Assembly: GCF_007830065.1 (NCBI RefSeq)
Contig: NZ_VLKK01000013.1
Span: 17,181 to 81,180, forward strand
DNA length: 64,000 nt
Direction: 5' to 3'
From: Sphingobium wenxiniae
Lineage (GTDB): Bacteria; Pseudomonadota; Alphaproteobacteria; Sphingomonadales; Sphingomonadaceae
Made by a program: the position numbers and the translations under genes. The notes beneath the pieces were generated by a model, which was given only the letters and a program-made list of their open reading frames with translations, was not told where the DNA came from and made no database searches. Positions 9,101-18,425 of the stretch are shown here, in pieces; position 1 is the stretch's first letter; each line of letters begins with the position of its first letter.

Positions 9101-9621
9101 AACTGGGCGCGGAACCCGATGCGATGCTCCCCGCCATGCCGCTGTCGGAGCATGTCGCGACCGATTATCAGGTGACGCGCCTGTCCCTCAAAGGCCATCC
9201 CATGCAATTCCTGCGCCCGGTCTTCGCTGCCGAGGGCGCTCTCACCTGCGCCCAAATCAGCGCCGCGAAGAACGGCGCGCAGGTCCGCGCCGCCGGCGTC
9301 GTGCTGGTCCGCCAGCGCCCCGGCAAGGGCAATGCCGTCTTCATCACCATCGAGGATGAAACGGGCATCGCCAACATCCTGCTCTGGGCGCGCCTGTTCG
9401 AAATGCAGCGCCGCCCGGTCATGGCGTCCCGCCTGATGCTGGTGGAAGGCGAAGTGCAACGCAGCAAGGAAGGCGTCGTGCACCTGATGGCGACCCGCGT
9501 GCATGACCGCACCGCCGAACTCGATCATTTGTCGGAAAGCCAGAGCGGCCGCGCCCGCGCCCGCGCATCCAGCCACCCCCGCAATGTCCGCATCCTTCCC
9601 GGCTCGCGGGACTTTCATTGA
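6142..9621 (+). CDS. dnaE2: Error-prone DNA polymerase DnaE2
   Basis: DnaE2 is the C-family polymerase that performs mutagenic bypass in the ImuABC mutasome. The 1159-residue product has an N-terminal PHP domain (FAELAAATNFSFLRGASHGE), the polymerase core with catalytic aspartates in PDIDVDFEHERREEV (about residues 451-465) and in LMKVDVLALGMLTCLRK, and an OB-fold near 1045-1085 (RQRPGKGNAVFITIEDETG). A proline-rich insertion around 190-215 follows the PHP part. The start ATG overlaps the imuB stop by 4 bases, indicating coupled translation. Expression should follow the LexA box at 3820. A convergent tamB stop lies 90 bases downstream. Confidence 0.95.
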   Translation: MSARHPDPPDPPPFAELAAATNFSFLRGASHGEDMVRQAVTLGLKGLGIADRNTVAGVVRAWSALRRIIGDARESMLADKRAREGAGAQLTEREEAACAPDMRLLTGARLVFVDGTPDIVAYPATRQGWGELTKLLTVGNLRSIKGDCILTYEDLTAYLDDLLLIVLPYSTATDQTAHRKPVDYEHDDRPSPESVTQGHLSLVPPPPPADLEALLTRLSRLAPGRLWLGAALRRDGRDARRLAEYRDLSTRTGAPLIATMDALYATPDQRPLQDVLSCIREGTTIAQAGRRLEANAERHLHAPAAIARLFRACPQAVAETARFLSRVGFTLDQLRYEYPHEPVPEGWTAQQWLEELTLTAAHAHYGPRIPARVRALLDEEFGLIRKRNYAYYFLTVHDIVAFARMEGILCQGRGSAANSMVCFLLGVTSIDPASHDLLFSRFVSEERDEPPDIDVDFEHERREEVMQYIYERYGRHRAGIAATVIHYRSRSAVREAAKVLGLSEDVAARLAGTVWGSYASDMGAARFAEAGFALDNPRIVQLRAIVDQLLEKPFPRHLSQHVGGFVLTQNRLDETVPLHHAAMKDRTFIEWDKDDIDALGLMKVDVLALGMLTCLRKAFDLIRQQGLGDPKLTVDIDSSDPAVYDMLCKGDSIGVFQVESRAQINMLPRLKPRNLYDLTIQVAIVRPGPIEGDMVHPYLRRRCGEEEVIYPYPSPEHGPKDELKQLLGKTCGVPLFQEQAMKLAITAANFKPEEANQLRRAMATFRNVGTIHHFRDKMINGMAARGYERDFAERCFKQIEGFGSYGFPESHALSFARLVYLSAWIKCHHPAIFACALLNSQPMGFYAPAQIVRDAREHGVTVHDVDVNMSIWDNALEPLLRSRDTAKGEGKGRAIALRLGLRQVDGFREEWAAGLEKARAGGLFTSMEDLARRAALPARALRLLADADACRSLGQDRRAALWEARRTPSDELPLFAAARSRDPAARELGAEPDAMLPAMPLSEHVATDYQVTRLSLKGHPMQFLRPVFAAEGALTCAQISAAKNGAQVRAAGVVLVRQRPGKGNAVFITIEDETGIANILLWARLFEMQRRPVMASRLMLVEGEVQRSKEGVVHLMATRVHDRTAELDHLSESQSGRARARASSHPRNVRILPGSRDFH

Positions 9622-9710
9622 GGGGGAGGAGAAAGAGAGCCTCTACACCGTCCGCGATCCCCAAACCGGATTCAAGCCGCATCCTGCGAGAATAATACTC
9701 TCCGCCGCCC

Positions 9711-12700
9711 TCAATAATCCTTCGAATAGCGCAGGTTTGCCGATGATCCTGCATTGGTTCCCGTCTTCGACAACAGGCTCAGCGTCTTGGACAGCGCGAT
9801 CTCCAGTTGCGTCGCGGTGAAGCCCTTGGGGTCGGTAATCACCTCCACATAGACATTGTTGGAGATATGCTGCCCGACCGCCAGCGACGTGCCGCGCCCG
9901 GTCGCCTCGTCCCCACCGACAATGCCGATGCGGTCGAGGCCGGAAGCGCCCTGCAACTTGCCCAGCGGATTGAGGCCCCCGCTGCCGCCGCGCAGGCCGT
10001 TCAGCGCCACCGCCAGTTGCACCGCCTGCGTCGCCGACAGGTTCGCCACATTGCTGCCGAACAGGATGCGCGCCAATATCTCGTCCTGCGGCAAGGTCGG
10101 GTTGGATATGAAGCTGATGTCGGGCCGCTGCGCCGAGCCGTTGACCGCGATTCCCGCTGTGACGGCGTCGATCTTCGTTTCCGCGCGGATCGCCAGCGTC
10201 GGGTTCATCATCTCCCCTTCAAAGGTGATGACGCCCTGTTCCAGCTCGAACTGATGGCCCGAGAAGCTGTAGCGGCCCCGTATCACCTCGATCTTGCCGA
10301 CCACGCGCGGATTGGCGGTGGTGCCGGTGACGCGCATGTTGGTTTTCCATTCGGAATCGAGGCCCATGCCGGTCACATAGATTTCATTGTCCGCCCGCAC
10401 CCGGATATCGAGCTTCCAGTCCGCGGGCTTGGCCGCCGCCTGCCGCGCCGCAATGCGCTGGTCCAGGATATCCGTGCCCTCGCCCTTGCGCCGCACGCCT
10501 TGCAGTTGGCGGATGTCGGTGCCGCCCTGCCACGCCACGCGGTAGCGGGTTTCGGGCAGCGACAGGTCGCCCTTGATAAGCCCGCCATCGGCCGCGCTGT
10601 TGGTGATGGCGAGCGTGCCGCTGACGACGCTGGTGATGGCTTCGCTGCGGGCGAGGCGGGCGCGGTCCATCTTCACCGCGATGTTCATCGGGAAGCCGCT
10701 GTCCGCCGCCAGCCCCACCGTCCCGCTCGCCTGCACGGTGCCGTCGCCCGCCCGGCCGGAAAAATCCCTGATCTCCAGCCGGTCGTTGGTGAAGCGCCCG
10801 CCCAGCCGCATTTGCGTGACCCGCGTGCCGAACGTCTCATTTTCATAGGTCAGCGCATTGGCGCGGACGAGGCCGTTGATGCGCGGATCGTTCACCCGGC
10901 CGCCAAAGTCCGCCGCCACCGCGATCGGTCCCGTCAGCCGCTGATCGGCCAGCCCCGCGAAGGAGAAGAGCACATCGGCAGGCCCGGCATAGCGGATGCC
11001 TCCGCCCAGCGGCGCGGCCATCAGTTGCTCGGACCAGCTTGCGCCCGGTCCGGGCGGCGCCAGCGTTGCGATGAAGCGGCCCAGCGACGCATTGCCGCGG
11101 CGGATGACGCCGCGCAGGTCGCCGCCCGCCGCCGTCAGCTTGCCTTCGACATTCATCGCCACCGGATCGGACACGGCGGTCAGGCTGGAACGGCGGAAGT
11201 CGCTGATCGCCAGCCGCGTCGTCGCGATGGGGAAGGCGTTTCCTTCCTGCGCGAAGTCCAGCGTCCCCGTCGCCCGCCCGCCAATGCCGATGCCGGGGCT
11301 GAACATGTTGACGATGGCGAGGTCGAAATCCTTGAACCGCGCCTGCAACGCCGTGCGGTCGCCGAAACGGCCGGCCAGATCGACTTTCCCCTGCGGCAGC
11401 ACCAGCGTCGCCGGTTCCAGTCTGTATCCACCCTGCTCGATGCGGATGATCGCGGGCTTGGCGAGGCGGAAGTCGACATTGCTCGCCTTGCCCTGCACCG
11501 CCACGGCATAGAGCGTGGGCCGCAGCGCCGCATTGACCGCTATGGAAAAGGGCACGCCGCTCGACCCGTCGGCGACAAGCTGCGCGCGGCCTCGTCCGCC
11601 CTGATAGTCGATCCTGGTTCGTGCCTTCCGCACGATATAGTCGCCATAGGCCGCGTTCGCCATTTGCACATCGGCCAAGATGCGGGGTTGGTCCGTCATC
11701 ACCAGGGAGGCGCTGACGAGCGCGCGCCCGATCACCACATCGGCCTCGCCCGGCAGCTTCGCATTGCTGGCGGTGGCGTTCACGTCGACGCCCTGCGCCT
11801 CGCCGACCGCTGCCAGACGAATGGCGCCGTTGATGCCCGATCCGTTCAGGGAAAGCTGGCCCGCGAACGGCCCTGCCTGCGTCTGGCGCAGTGTCCCCGC
11901 CATATCCACGCCCGCAAAGCGCGCCCTGGTCACGTCGATGGTGAGCGGTCCCTGCGCCGTGCGGATCAGCACATTGGCGAAGAAGGGGCCATAGTCAGAC
12001 CCGCCCGTCGCCTCCAGCCGGTATCCCGCCGCCTCGCCGTTCAGCTTTGCTACCACATCGCGCAACTGCACGCCGACATTGGGCCGCGCCGCGCGCAGCA
12101 CCGCCTGCGGCCGCTCCATCGTGCCGCGCACGGCCAGCGTCAGCGGCCCATATTGCTTCGACGCCGCCGCCGTGTCGAAGGTGATCGCGCCGTCCGTGTC
12201 ATAGCTGCCGGAGCCGGACAGAATTCGGAAATTGGGCGCGGCGCCTTTGAGGCCCGCCAGCGTGAACTTGCCCTCCGGCGTCATGCCGATCCGCCCGCTC
12301 GCGACGGCGTTGCCGCCCAGGAAATCGCGCACCGACGCATTGTCCCATCGCGCGGTCCGCACGCCGAACTTGCCCGACAGGCCAAAGCCGCCCTTCGGCC
12401 CCGGCACCAGCTCCATGTCCGTGGTCAGGTTCACGATGCCGACGCCGTCGACCTTGTAATCATTGACCCGCCCCTTGAGCGCGCCGCGATAGATGGCGTT
12501 GTCGAGGTCGGCGAGGACAATGGCCGTCGCGTCGATCCGGTTGCTGTTGATCTTGAGGTTGTCGCTGATGAGCTTTCCGCCTGCATAAGCGAAGTCGCCC
12601 TTCACGCGCAGATTTTCGAGCAGGCCCCCAGCGGCGGCGTTAAGGCCCGTCACCCGCCGCGCCGTGGCGCTCACCGGGATGCGGATGCGATCCGCGTCGA

Positions 12701-13904
12701 TCACCGCCCGCCCGCTGGCCTTCAATCCTTCGATACCGGTTGCGTCGAAGGCGAGCATGGCCGCCGTGATGTCATAGTCGACAAAGGGCGTCGCCATCGG
12801 CCCGTCGAGAATGACGGAGGCGCGCACGTCCCGGCCCTTCACCTTTTCCATGATCGCGCCGGGCGTCAGCAGCGCCGCGTCGATCTTGAGCGCGCTGAAC
12901 CGGCTCTTGCCCAGGTCGATGAGGCCCTGCGCGTTCGCCGCCAGCGCAGGCGAACGCAATGTGCCTTTGAGGTTCACGCGCCGCTCGTTGAGGCCCGCGA
13001 ACAGGTCCACGTCGAGGGCGGGAGTCGTCAGTCGGTCCACCGTCCCGGCAAAGACGAGGCCGGGCCGCAGCGGACCTTTGGCGGTGAAATTCCCATCCCG
13101 CGCCGCCAGTGCGATATTCGCAAGCTCGCCCTTGGGCGATGTCGCGACCAGCCGCCCGTCCCATGCCTGCCATGTGCCCTTGCCGTCGAGCGTCGCGGTG
13201 ACGCCGTCGGTCAATCCCGTCATCGCCGCGATCACGCCGCCCTTGGGTGCGGTGAGCGTCCCCTTCATGGCGAGGCGGTTTTGCGCGGGCACGGCGTCCA
13301 GGCTCGCGGCCAGACGGTCGCCGCTGTCCACCACGGCATTGGCGGAAAGCTGCGCGCGCCCGTCCGCGATATGGGTCACGCCGTCGATGGCGATTTCCCG
13401 CTTCTGCCCGATGACGGGCTTGGCAAGGATGAACCGCGCCAGCTTCATCCGGTCCACGTCGATGTCGAGGTCCGGCAGGATCGGCGCGTTGGGATCGGTC
13501 GGCGTCTGGTTGAACTGCGGACTGCGCGCCAGCACCACCAGCGGACTCTCCAGCAACTGCACGGAAATATGATTGTTGATGTAGCGGAACGGGCGCCACA
13601 CCACATGCACTTGCGGACTGACGGCGAACACGCCCTTGGGATCGCGCAGGACGAGGTCATGGATCACCATGTCGCTGTAGATCGACCCGTCGATCCGCCC
13701 GACCTCGATCGCCATGCCGGATTCCATCTTGAGCGCGGCGATCTGGCGGATCAGGAATGTCTTGCCCGGCTGGGTATTGAGGAACAGCAAAAGTCCTACA
13801 GCCAGCACGGCCAGCGCCACGACCAGGCCCGCCGCGCCGATGGCGATCTTCGCCCAGAGCGGACGTCCCGGACGGGCTGGGGGAGGGGGAGTATCGTCCG
13901 CCAT
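9711..13904 (-). CDS. tamB: Translocation and assembly module subunit TamB
   Basis: TamB is a very long AsmA/VPS13-like periplasmic protein anchored in the inner membrane. With TamA it promotes insertion of outer-membrane proteins and has been linked to phospholipid transport. The 1397-residue product starts with a proline-rich cytoplasmic tail, a single transmembrane helix (IAIGAAGLVVALAVLAVGLLLFL, about 19-41), then an extended repetitive beta-groove region. The DUF490/TamB C-terminal domain covers roughly the last 350 residues (YSFSGHQFELEQGVITFEG, DEILARILFGSN, KTLSLLSKTGTNAGSSANLRY). Its start overlaps the tamA stop (TGATG). No internal breaks are seen. Confidence 0.93.
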   Translation of the reverse strand: MADDTPPPPARPGRPLWAKIAIGAAGLVVALAVLAVGLLLFLNTQPGKTFLIRQIAALKMESGMAIEVGRIDGSIYSDMVIHDLVLRDPKGVFAVSPQVHVVWRPFRYINNHISVQLLESPLVVLARSPQFNQTPTDPNAPILPDLDIDVDRMKLARFILAKPVIGQKREIAIDGVTHIADGRAQLSANAVVDSGDRLAASLDAVPAQNRLAMKGTLTAPKGGVIAAMTGLTDGVTATLDGKGTWQAWDGRLVATSPKGELANIALAARDGNFTAKGPLRPGLVFAGTVDRLTTPALDVDLFAGLNERRVNLKGTLRSPALAANAQGLIDLGKSRFSALKIDAALLTPGAIMEKVKGRDVRASVILDGPMATPFVDYDITAAMLAFDATGIEGLKASGRAVIDADRIRIPVSATARRVTGLNAAAGGLLENLRVKGDFAYAGGKLISDNLKINSNRIDATAIVLADLDNAIYRGALKGRVNDYKVDGVGIVNLTTDMELVPGPKGGFGLSGKFGVRTARWDNASVRDFLGGNAVASGRIGMTPEGKFTLAGLKGAAPNFRILSGSGSYDTDGAITFDTAAASKQYGPLTLAVRGTMERPQAVLRAARPNVGVQLRDVVAKLNGEAAGYRLEATGGSDYGPFFANVLIRTAQGPLTIDVTRARFAGVDMAGTLRQTQAGPFAGQLSLNGSGINGAIRLAAVGEAQGVDVNATASNAKLPGEADVVIGRALVSASLVMTDQPRILADVQMANAAYGDYIVRKARTRIDYQGGRGRAQLVADGSSGVPFSIAVNAALRPTLYAVAVQGKASNVDFRLAKPAIIRIEQGGYRLEPATLVLPQGKVDLAGRFGDRTALQARFKDFDLAIVNMFSPGIGIGGRATGTLDFAQEGNAFPIATTRLAISDFRRSSLTAVSDPVAMNVEGKLTAAGGDLRGVIRRGNASLGRFIATLAPPGPGASWSEQLMAAPLGGGIRYAGPADVLFSFAGLADQRLTGPIAVAADFGGRVNDPRINGLVRANALTYENETFGTRVTQMRLGGRFTNDRLEIRDFSGRAGDGTVQASGTVGLAADSGFPMNIAVKMDRARLARSEAITSVVSGTLAITNSAADGGLIKGDLSLPETRYRVAWQGGTDIRQLQGVRRKGEGTDILDQRIAARQAAAKPADWKLDIRVRADNEIYVTGMGLDSEWKTNMRVTGTTANPRVVGKIEVIRGRYSFSGHQFELEQGVITFEGEMMNPTLAIRAETKIDAVTAGIAVNGSAQRPDISFISNPTLPQDEILARILFGSNVANLSATQAVQLAVALNGLRGGSGGLNPLGKLQGASGLDRIGIVGGDEATGRGTSLAVGQHISNNVYVEVITDPKGFTATQLEIALSKTLSLLSKTGTNAGSSANLRYSKDY

Positions 13905-16021
13905 CAGAATGCCTGCCCTATGCCGATATAGAGGGCGAATTTGGATTCGCCCGGCTGCCGGTTGATCGGCATGGCGATATCCGCGCGGAACGGTCCGAAA
14001 TTGGTGTAGAAGCGCCCGCCTATGCCGACGCCGTACCGAATGTCGGAGAATTTGGGCATGGCGCTTTCATAGACCTGCCCCGCGTCGACAAAGGCGACGA
14101 TGCCGTAATTGCCGAACCGATAGCGCCCCTCGACCGCGAACTCGTTCACGGACCGGCCGCCGACCGGATCGTTGTTCGCGTCCTTTGGCCCCAACTCCTG
14201 ATAGCCATAGCCGCGCACCGATCCGCCCCCGCCCGCATAGATGCGCCGTGACGGGGCGATGTCGTCGCGCGCCGCCCCGGTGATCGTGCCCACCCGCGTG
14301 CGCGCCGCGACCACCAGAGTGTCGGACACCGGGTAATAGCCCGCCAGATCGAAGGTCGCCCGGACATAGGGCGACACATTGCCCTGCAAGGAGGCTTCGG
14401 GCGACACGCGCAGATTGGCGCGGAATCCCTTGGTGGGATCGAGCAGGTCGTTCGACCGGTCATAGCCAAGCTGCATCGGCAATGCGCCGATGAAATAGGT
14501 CAGCCGCTTGGCGTCGCCCGTACTTTCGTCGACCGTGGTCTTTTCGTTCGAAAGCAGCACTTCGACGCCATAAGTATAAGTCCATCGCTTCTGGAAGATC
14601 GGCGTCGACTGGCGGGAGATGCTGGCGTTGAGGCCCAGGGTGAAGGCTTCATAGGCGTCATATTTCTGGTGATTGACGTTGACGCCCGCCTGGAACGTCC
14701 GGTCGCGCTTGCCTGCGTTGGACCGGCGGAAGGTGCCCGATACGCCCTGTTCCTGCGTCCCCGCGATCACCCCGCCGATCAGCGCGCCTTCGGGCGGGAA
14801 GAGATTGCGGTGCGTCCATGTCCCTTCGGCCCGGAACCCCTGCCCGGTGCCATAGCCCAGCTCGCCCGCCAGCGTGCGCGGCGGCCCGGCTTCCTGCTCG
14901 ACATGCAGGTCGACATATTCCGTGCCGTCCGGTCCCGGCGCGCCGGTCTGCACCGGATCGACGGCGACGCTGGAAAACAGCCCCGTCGCCACCAGCGCGC
15001 GGCGCAGGTCGTCCACCTTGCGGCTGTCGTAAAGCTCGTCCGGCTTGAAGCGGCTGATGACTTTCATATGATCCGCGCCGAACGCCTGCTTCCTTCCGCT
15101 GGTGGTGATGCCCCGGAAGGAGCCGCGCGGTCCTGTTTCGACCGGCAGCGTATAGTCGCCCGTCACGGTGGCGGGATCGAGCAAGATATCGCGGTCCCCG
15201 ACCTTCACGAAGGGATAGCCGTTCTCCGGCAGCTTGAGCGCGACATTGGCCTCCGCGCCCTCCACCTGCGCCGCCACGATATAATCGCCGGTCTTGAGCG
15301 GCAGGCTGTCGCGGATCAGGCCCGGCGGCACGGTCGGCCCCGCGTTGATGACGATGTCGCCGATCCGGTATCTTTTCCCCGGCGTCACCGAAACCACCGC
15401 CTTCAGCGCGCCGTCGCCCGACTGTTCCAGCGAGGACAGCGCCGTTCCGTCATAATAGCCCTCCGAATAGAGCAGCCGCACGGCGAGCGCCTCATCCTCC
15501 TGCGCGCGGGCCTGCACCATGGCGGCGGTGTCCGCCTTGCCCTTGCCGTCGACCAGGGCGGAGGCTTCCCGAAATTCGTCTTCCAGTCCGGTGCCGTCGA
15601 AACCCTCCACCGAAAACGCATAATGCACGGCGGGCAGCTTTTCGTCGGGAACATCTTCGGCGACCTGCGCGGGCACCGTCACGCTGTCGAGCGCGGGCAG
15701 GGGCTGGGCCAGTTCCGCGTCGGCGGCCGGCTCGGTGGCGGGCGGCAATTCGCCGGGCGTTGCGGCGCTCTGCGGCATCTGCTGATCCAGCCAGCTGTCG
15801 ACGGACGGCAGCGGCGATGCGGCGTCCGATGGCGCGTCGCCCAGAGGGGGCAGGCGCTGTTCGAACTGGTCGTCTGGCAGGATCGGCTTTTCAGGCTCGG
15901 GCGCGGGCTGGTCTACATTGGCGAGAGGCGGTGTCTGGGCCATCAGAGCGGGTGGGCACGCCGCGATCATAGCCATGCCGATGGCATGCCCCATCCCGGT
16001 TCTGCGCCTGTCGCCCGTCAA
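13904..16021 (-). CDS. tamA: Outer-membrane assembly protein TamA (Omp85 family)
   Basis: TamA is the outer-membrane partner of TamB. The product has up to 705 residues. A basic n-region and hydrophobic h-region ending ALMAQ form a signal peptide. A Pro/Glu-rich linker (about 30-125) precedes the POTRA domains, and a 16-strand Omp85 barrel fills the C-terminal half, with the conserved strand segments GGGSVRGYGYQELGP and FGPFRADIAMPI and the terminal GIGQAF. The TTG start at 16021 is preceded by an AGGGG ribosome site and keeps the arginine-rich n-region; the ATG at 15994 is an alternative 9 codons in. The gene overlaps tamB by the TGATG junction. Confidence 0.91.
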   Translation of the reverse strand: MTGDRRRTGMGHAIGMAMIAACPPALMAQTPPLANVDQPAPEPEKPILPDDQFEQRLPPLGDAPSDAASPLPSVDSWLDQQMPQSAATPGELPPATEPAADAELAQPLPALDSVTVPAQVAEDVPDEKLPAVHYAFSVEGFDGTGLEDEFREASALVDGKGKADTAAMVQARAQEDEALAVRLLYSEGYYDGTALSSLEQSGDGALKAVVSVTPGKRYRIGDIVINAGPTVPPGLIRDSLPLKTGDYIVAAQVEGAEANVALKLPENGYPFVKVGDRDILLDPATVTGDYTLPVETGPRGSFRGITTSGRKQAFGADHMKVISRFKPDELYDSRKVDDLRRALVATGLFSSVAVDPVQTGAPGPDGTEYVDLHVEQEAGPPRTLAGELGYGTGQGFRAEGTWTHRNLFPPEGALIGGVIAGTQEQGVSGTFRRSNAGKRDRTFQAGVNVNHQKYDAYEAFTLGLNASISRQSTPIFQKRWTYTYGVEVLLSNEKTTVDESTGDAKRLTYFIGALPMQLGYDRSNDLLDPTKGFRANLRVSPEASLQGNVSPYVRATFDLAGYYPVSDTLVVAARTRVGTITGAARDDIAPSRRIYAGGGGSVRGYGYQELGPKDANNDPVGGRSVNEFAVEGRYRFGNYGIVAFVDAGQVYESAMPKFSDIRYGVGIGGRFYTNFGPFRADIAMPINRQPGESKFALYIGIGQAF

Positions 16022-16157
16022 TCTTTTGCCCCTTTCATGCCCGCTCTTTCACAGGAGCGTGGAATTGACAATACGCTCAATGTCTTGCGCAGGTTCCAAA
16101 CCCGTTACGATCGACGGCGCGCTTCCCTCGGCGGCGGGACGGGTCTACAGCCGTGCC

Positions 16158-17924
16158 ATGACGATCGCGCTGAACATCTCCCGCTCCATATCGGGCCAAC
16201 CCTGGCGCTGGCGCGGGCAGGGGGCGGATGCCCGCGATCCCGGTTATCGCCCCGACGATCTGGTGACGCAATTGCTGCTGGCACGCGGCTGTCCGCGTGA
16301 GGCGGTGGAGGCGCACCGCAATCCCACCATCCGCCATTTCATGCCCGACCCCAGCCTGTTCCGCGACATGGATGCCGCCGCCGACCGGCTTGCCGACGCC
16401 GTGCAGAGCCAGGAGGATGTCCGCATCTTTGGCGATTATGACGTGGACGGCGCGACCAGCGCGGCGCTGCTGATCCGGCTATTGCGTGATCTGGGACTGA
16501 ACGCGAAACCCTATATCCCTGATCGCCTGATGGAAGGCTATGGTCCATCGGGCGAGGCGCTGGTGCGGCTGGCGGGAGAGGGCGCGAGCCTGATCGTCAC
16601 CGTCGATTGCGGCGCGCAGGCTTTCGACGCGTTGCTGCAAGCGAAGCAGGCCGGCGTCGATGTGGTCGTGGTCGATCATCACAAATGCGCCGCCGCGCTT
16701 CCCGAAGCCTTCGCGCTGGTCAACCCCAACCGCCTCGATGAAGCGGATGAAGCCGCCGCGCATGGCCATCTGGCGGCGGTGGGCGTGGCCTTCCTGCTGG
16801 GCGCGGCGCTGGTGCGGACGTTGCGCGCGCGCGGATGGTTCGCGGCGCGATCCGAACCGCCGCTCATGGAATTGCTCGACATCGTGGCGCTGGGCACCGT
16901 CGCCGATGTGGCGCAGCTCAAGGGGCTGAACCGGGCCTTTGTGGCGCAGGGACTGAAGGTCATGGCGAAGCGGCGCAATATCGGCCTTGCCGCGCTGATG
17001 GACGCCAGCCGCCTTAGCCGCGCGCCGCTGTGCCATGATCTCGGCTTCGCGCTGGGGCCGCGCATCAATGCGGGCGGGCGCGTGGGCAAGGCGGATCTGG
17101 GCGTGCGCCTGCTGACGACCGAGGATCCGCTGGAAGCCGCCCGCATCGCCGCCGAACTCGACCGTCTCAACGAAGAGCGGCGCGCCATTGAATCGCTGGT
17201 GCAGGAACAGGCGGAGGCGTTGCTGGAGGCGCAGGGCAACCGTGCGGTTGCCCTGGTTTCCGGCGCGGGCTGGCATCCCGGCGTCATCGGCATCGTGGCG
17301 GGCCGCCTCAAGGAGAAAGCGGGGCGTCCCGCCATCGTCATCGCCCTCGACGAAGACGGCCTCGGCAAGGGGTCGGGCCGATCCATATCCGGCGTCGACC
17401 TGGGCGCCGCCGTCCTCGCCGCCAAGGACGGCGGCCTGCTGGTCGCCGGCGGGGGCCATGCCATGGCGGCGGGCCTGACCGTTGCGGCGGAAAAGCTGGA
17501 TGCGCTGATCGATTTCCTCGACGACCGCCTTTCCGCCGCCGTGGCCCGTTCCCGCGACGACCGCGCCCTGATGATAGACGCCGTGCTCGCGCCTGCCGGG
17601 GTCAATCCCGATTTCGTCGCGGCGATGGAAGCCGGCGGTCCCTATGGGGCGGGCTGGCCCGCGCCGCTCATCGCGTCCGGGCCGATGCGAGTCATCAAGG
17701 CGGATGTGGTCGGCAACGGCCATTTGCGCGCCATCATGGCGGGCGACGATGGCCGGTCGATCAAGACCATCGCCTTCCGCAAGGCCGAAACGGAACTGGG
17801 GCAGGCCATTCTCGCAGCGCCCAGGGATCGGCGGCTTTGGGTGGCTGGCCGGGCGAAGATCGACGATTGGGGCGCGCGCCCCGCCGCCGAACTCCATCTG
17901 GAAGACGCCGCCTGGGCCGATTGA
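16158..17924 (+). CDS. recJ: Single-stranded-DNA-specific exonuclease RecJ
   Basis: RecJ degrades single-stranded DNA 5' to 3' in recombination and mismatch or base-excision repair. The 588-residue product has the DHH phosphoesterase motifs: DYDVDGATSAAL (about residue 93), VTVDCGAQ, the DHH signature in VVVDHHKC (about 172), and GTVADVAQLKG. The DHHA1 domain shows GGGHAMAAGLTV, and the C-terminal OB region follows. The ATG at 16158 gives the usual N-terminus; the frame stays open upstream but that part overlaps the divergent tamA start. A 136-base spacer separates the two genes. Confidence 0.93.
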   Translation: MTIALNISRSISGQPWRWRGQGADARDPGYRPDDLVTQLLLARGCPREAVEAHRNPTIRHFMPDPSLFRDMDAAADRLADAVQSQEDVRIFGDYDVDGATSAALLIRLLRDLGLNAKPYIPDRLMEGYGPSGEALVRLAGEGASLIVTVDCGAQAFDALLQAKQAGVDVVVVDHHKCAAALPEAFALVNPNRLDEADEAAAHGHLAAVGVAFLLGAALVRTLRARGWFAARSEPPLMELLDIVALGTVADVAQLKGLNRAFVAQGLKVMAKRRNIGLAALMDASRLSRAPLCHDLGFALGPRINAGGRVGKADLGVRLLTTEDPLEAARIAAELDRLNEERRAIESLVQEQAEALLEAQGNRAVALVSGAGWHPGVIGIVAGRLKEKAGRPAIVIALDEDGLGKGSGRSISGVDLGAAVLAAKDGGLLVAGGGHAMAAGLTVAAEKLDALIDFLDDRLSAAVARSRDDRALMIDAVLAPAGVNPDFVAAMEAGGPYGAGWPAPLIASGPMRVIKADVVGNGHLRAIMAGDDGRSIKTIAFRKAETELGQAILAAPRDRRLWVAGRAKIDDWGARPAAELHLEDAAWAD

Positions 17925-18023
17925 AACAAAGCTGCATTTTCATCGCGCAAGGGGCTTGACCGCCGCGAAGCCAGCCCCTAATGCCCGCCTCGCTTCACAG
18001 CGCCGCCACGCGGCGCTGCATGT

Positions 18024-18099
18024 GGCCCCTTCGTCTAGCGGTCTAGGACGCGGCCCTTTCACGGCTGAAACACGGGTTCGATTCCCGTAGGGGTCACCA
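18024..18099 (+). tRNA. tRNA-Glu (anticodon TTC)
   Basis: A 76-base cloverleaf with acceptor arms GGCCCCT and AGGGGTC (one G-T pair), a TTCGATT T-loop, anticodon loop CTTTCAC with TTC at 18058-18060, and an encoded CCA at 18097-18099. Confidence 0.97.
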
Positions 18100-18425
18100 G
18101 TCATGCGATTTATCGCATTGATTTTGCGCGGTGAATCGCGCATTATTGCTTCATCAACGAACGTTCCCATATCCTGCGTCGGCATCGCTCGCGGCCAATC
18201 AATGCCGGGTTCTTCGATGCTTACGCCTGTTCGTTTTTGGATGGTCTAACCAGAATCGCCGGATTCAAACTGACGGCTTCTCTCGCGGCTCCCAGCCCCA
18301 ACGTCAAAGTACCTATTGCAAGGGGAGCAAAAGGGCATCTCACGAACAAAGGCGGGCGCCCTGTCCGGCCGCCCGCCGTTCGTCACTATGCTAGCGAAGG
18401 GGCCGACCGCCAAGGCGGGCCCGGA
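18100..18425. other. Intergenic region between tRNA-Glu and the phosphatase gene
   Basis: No convincing gene is seen. Just after the tRNA are two short hairpins (TGCGAT-TT-ATCGCA at 18104-18117, then GCGCG/CGCGC) with T-rich or A/T tails that may end the tRNA transcript. Near 18351-18377 is the hairpin listed separately as a minus-strand terminator. Confidence 0.5.
18345..18377 (-). terminator. Probable terminator of the TonB receptor-phosphatase operon
   Basis: An 8-bp stem GGCGGGCG/CGCCCGCC (18351-18358 with 18370-18377) is followed on the minus strand by TTTGTT. It lies about 50 bases past the phosphatase stop. The T-run is weak. Confidence 0.55.

Noticed and set aside
9807..13931. A 1374-codon open frame on the plus strand opposite tamB
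   Set aside because: It is the mirror of the codon bias of tamB at high GC. Its translation is Arg/His-rich without domains, while the opposite strand encodes an intact TamB.
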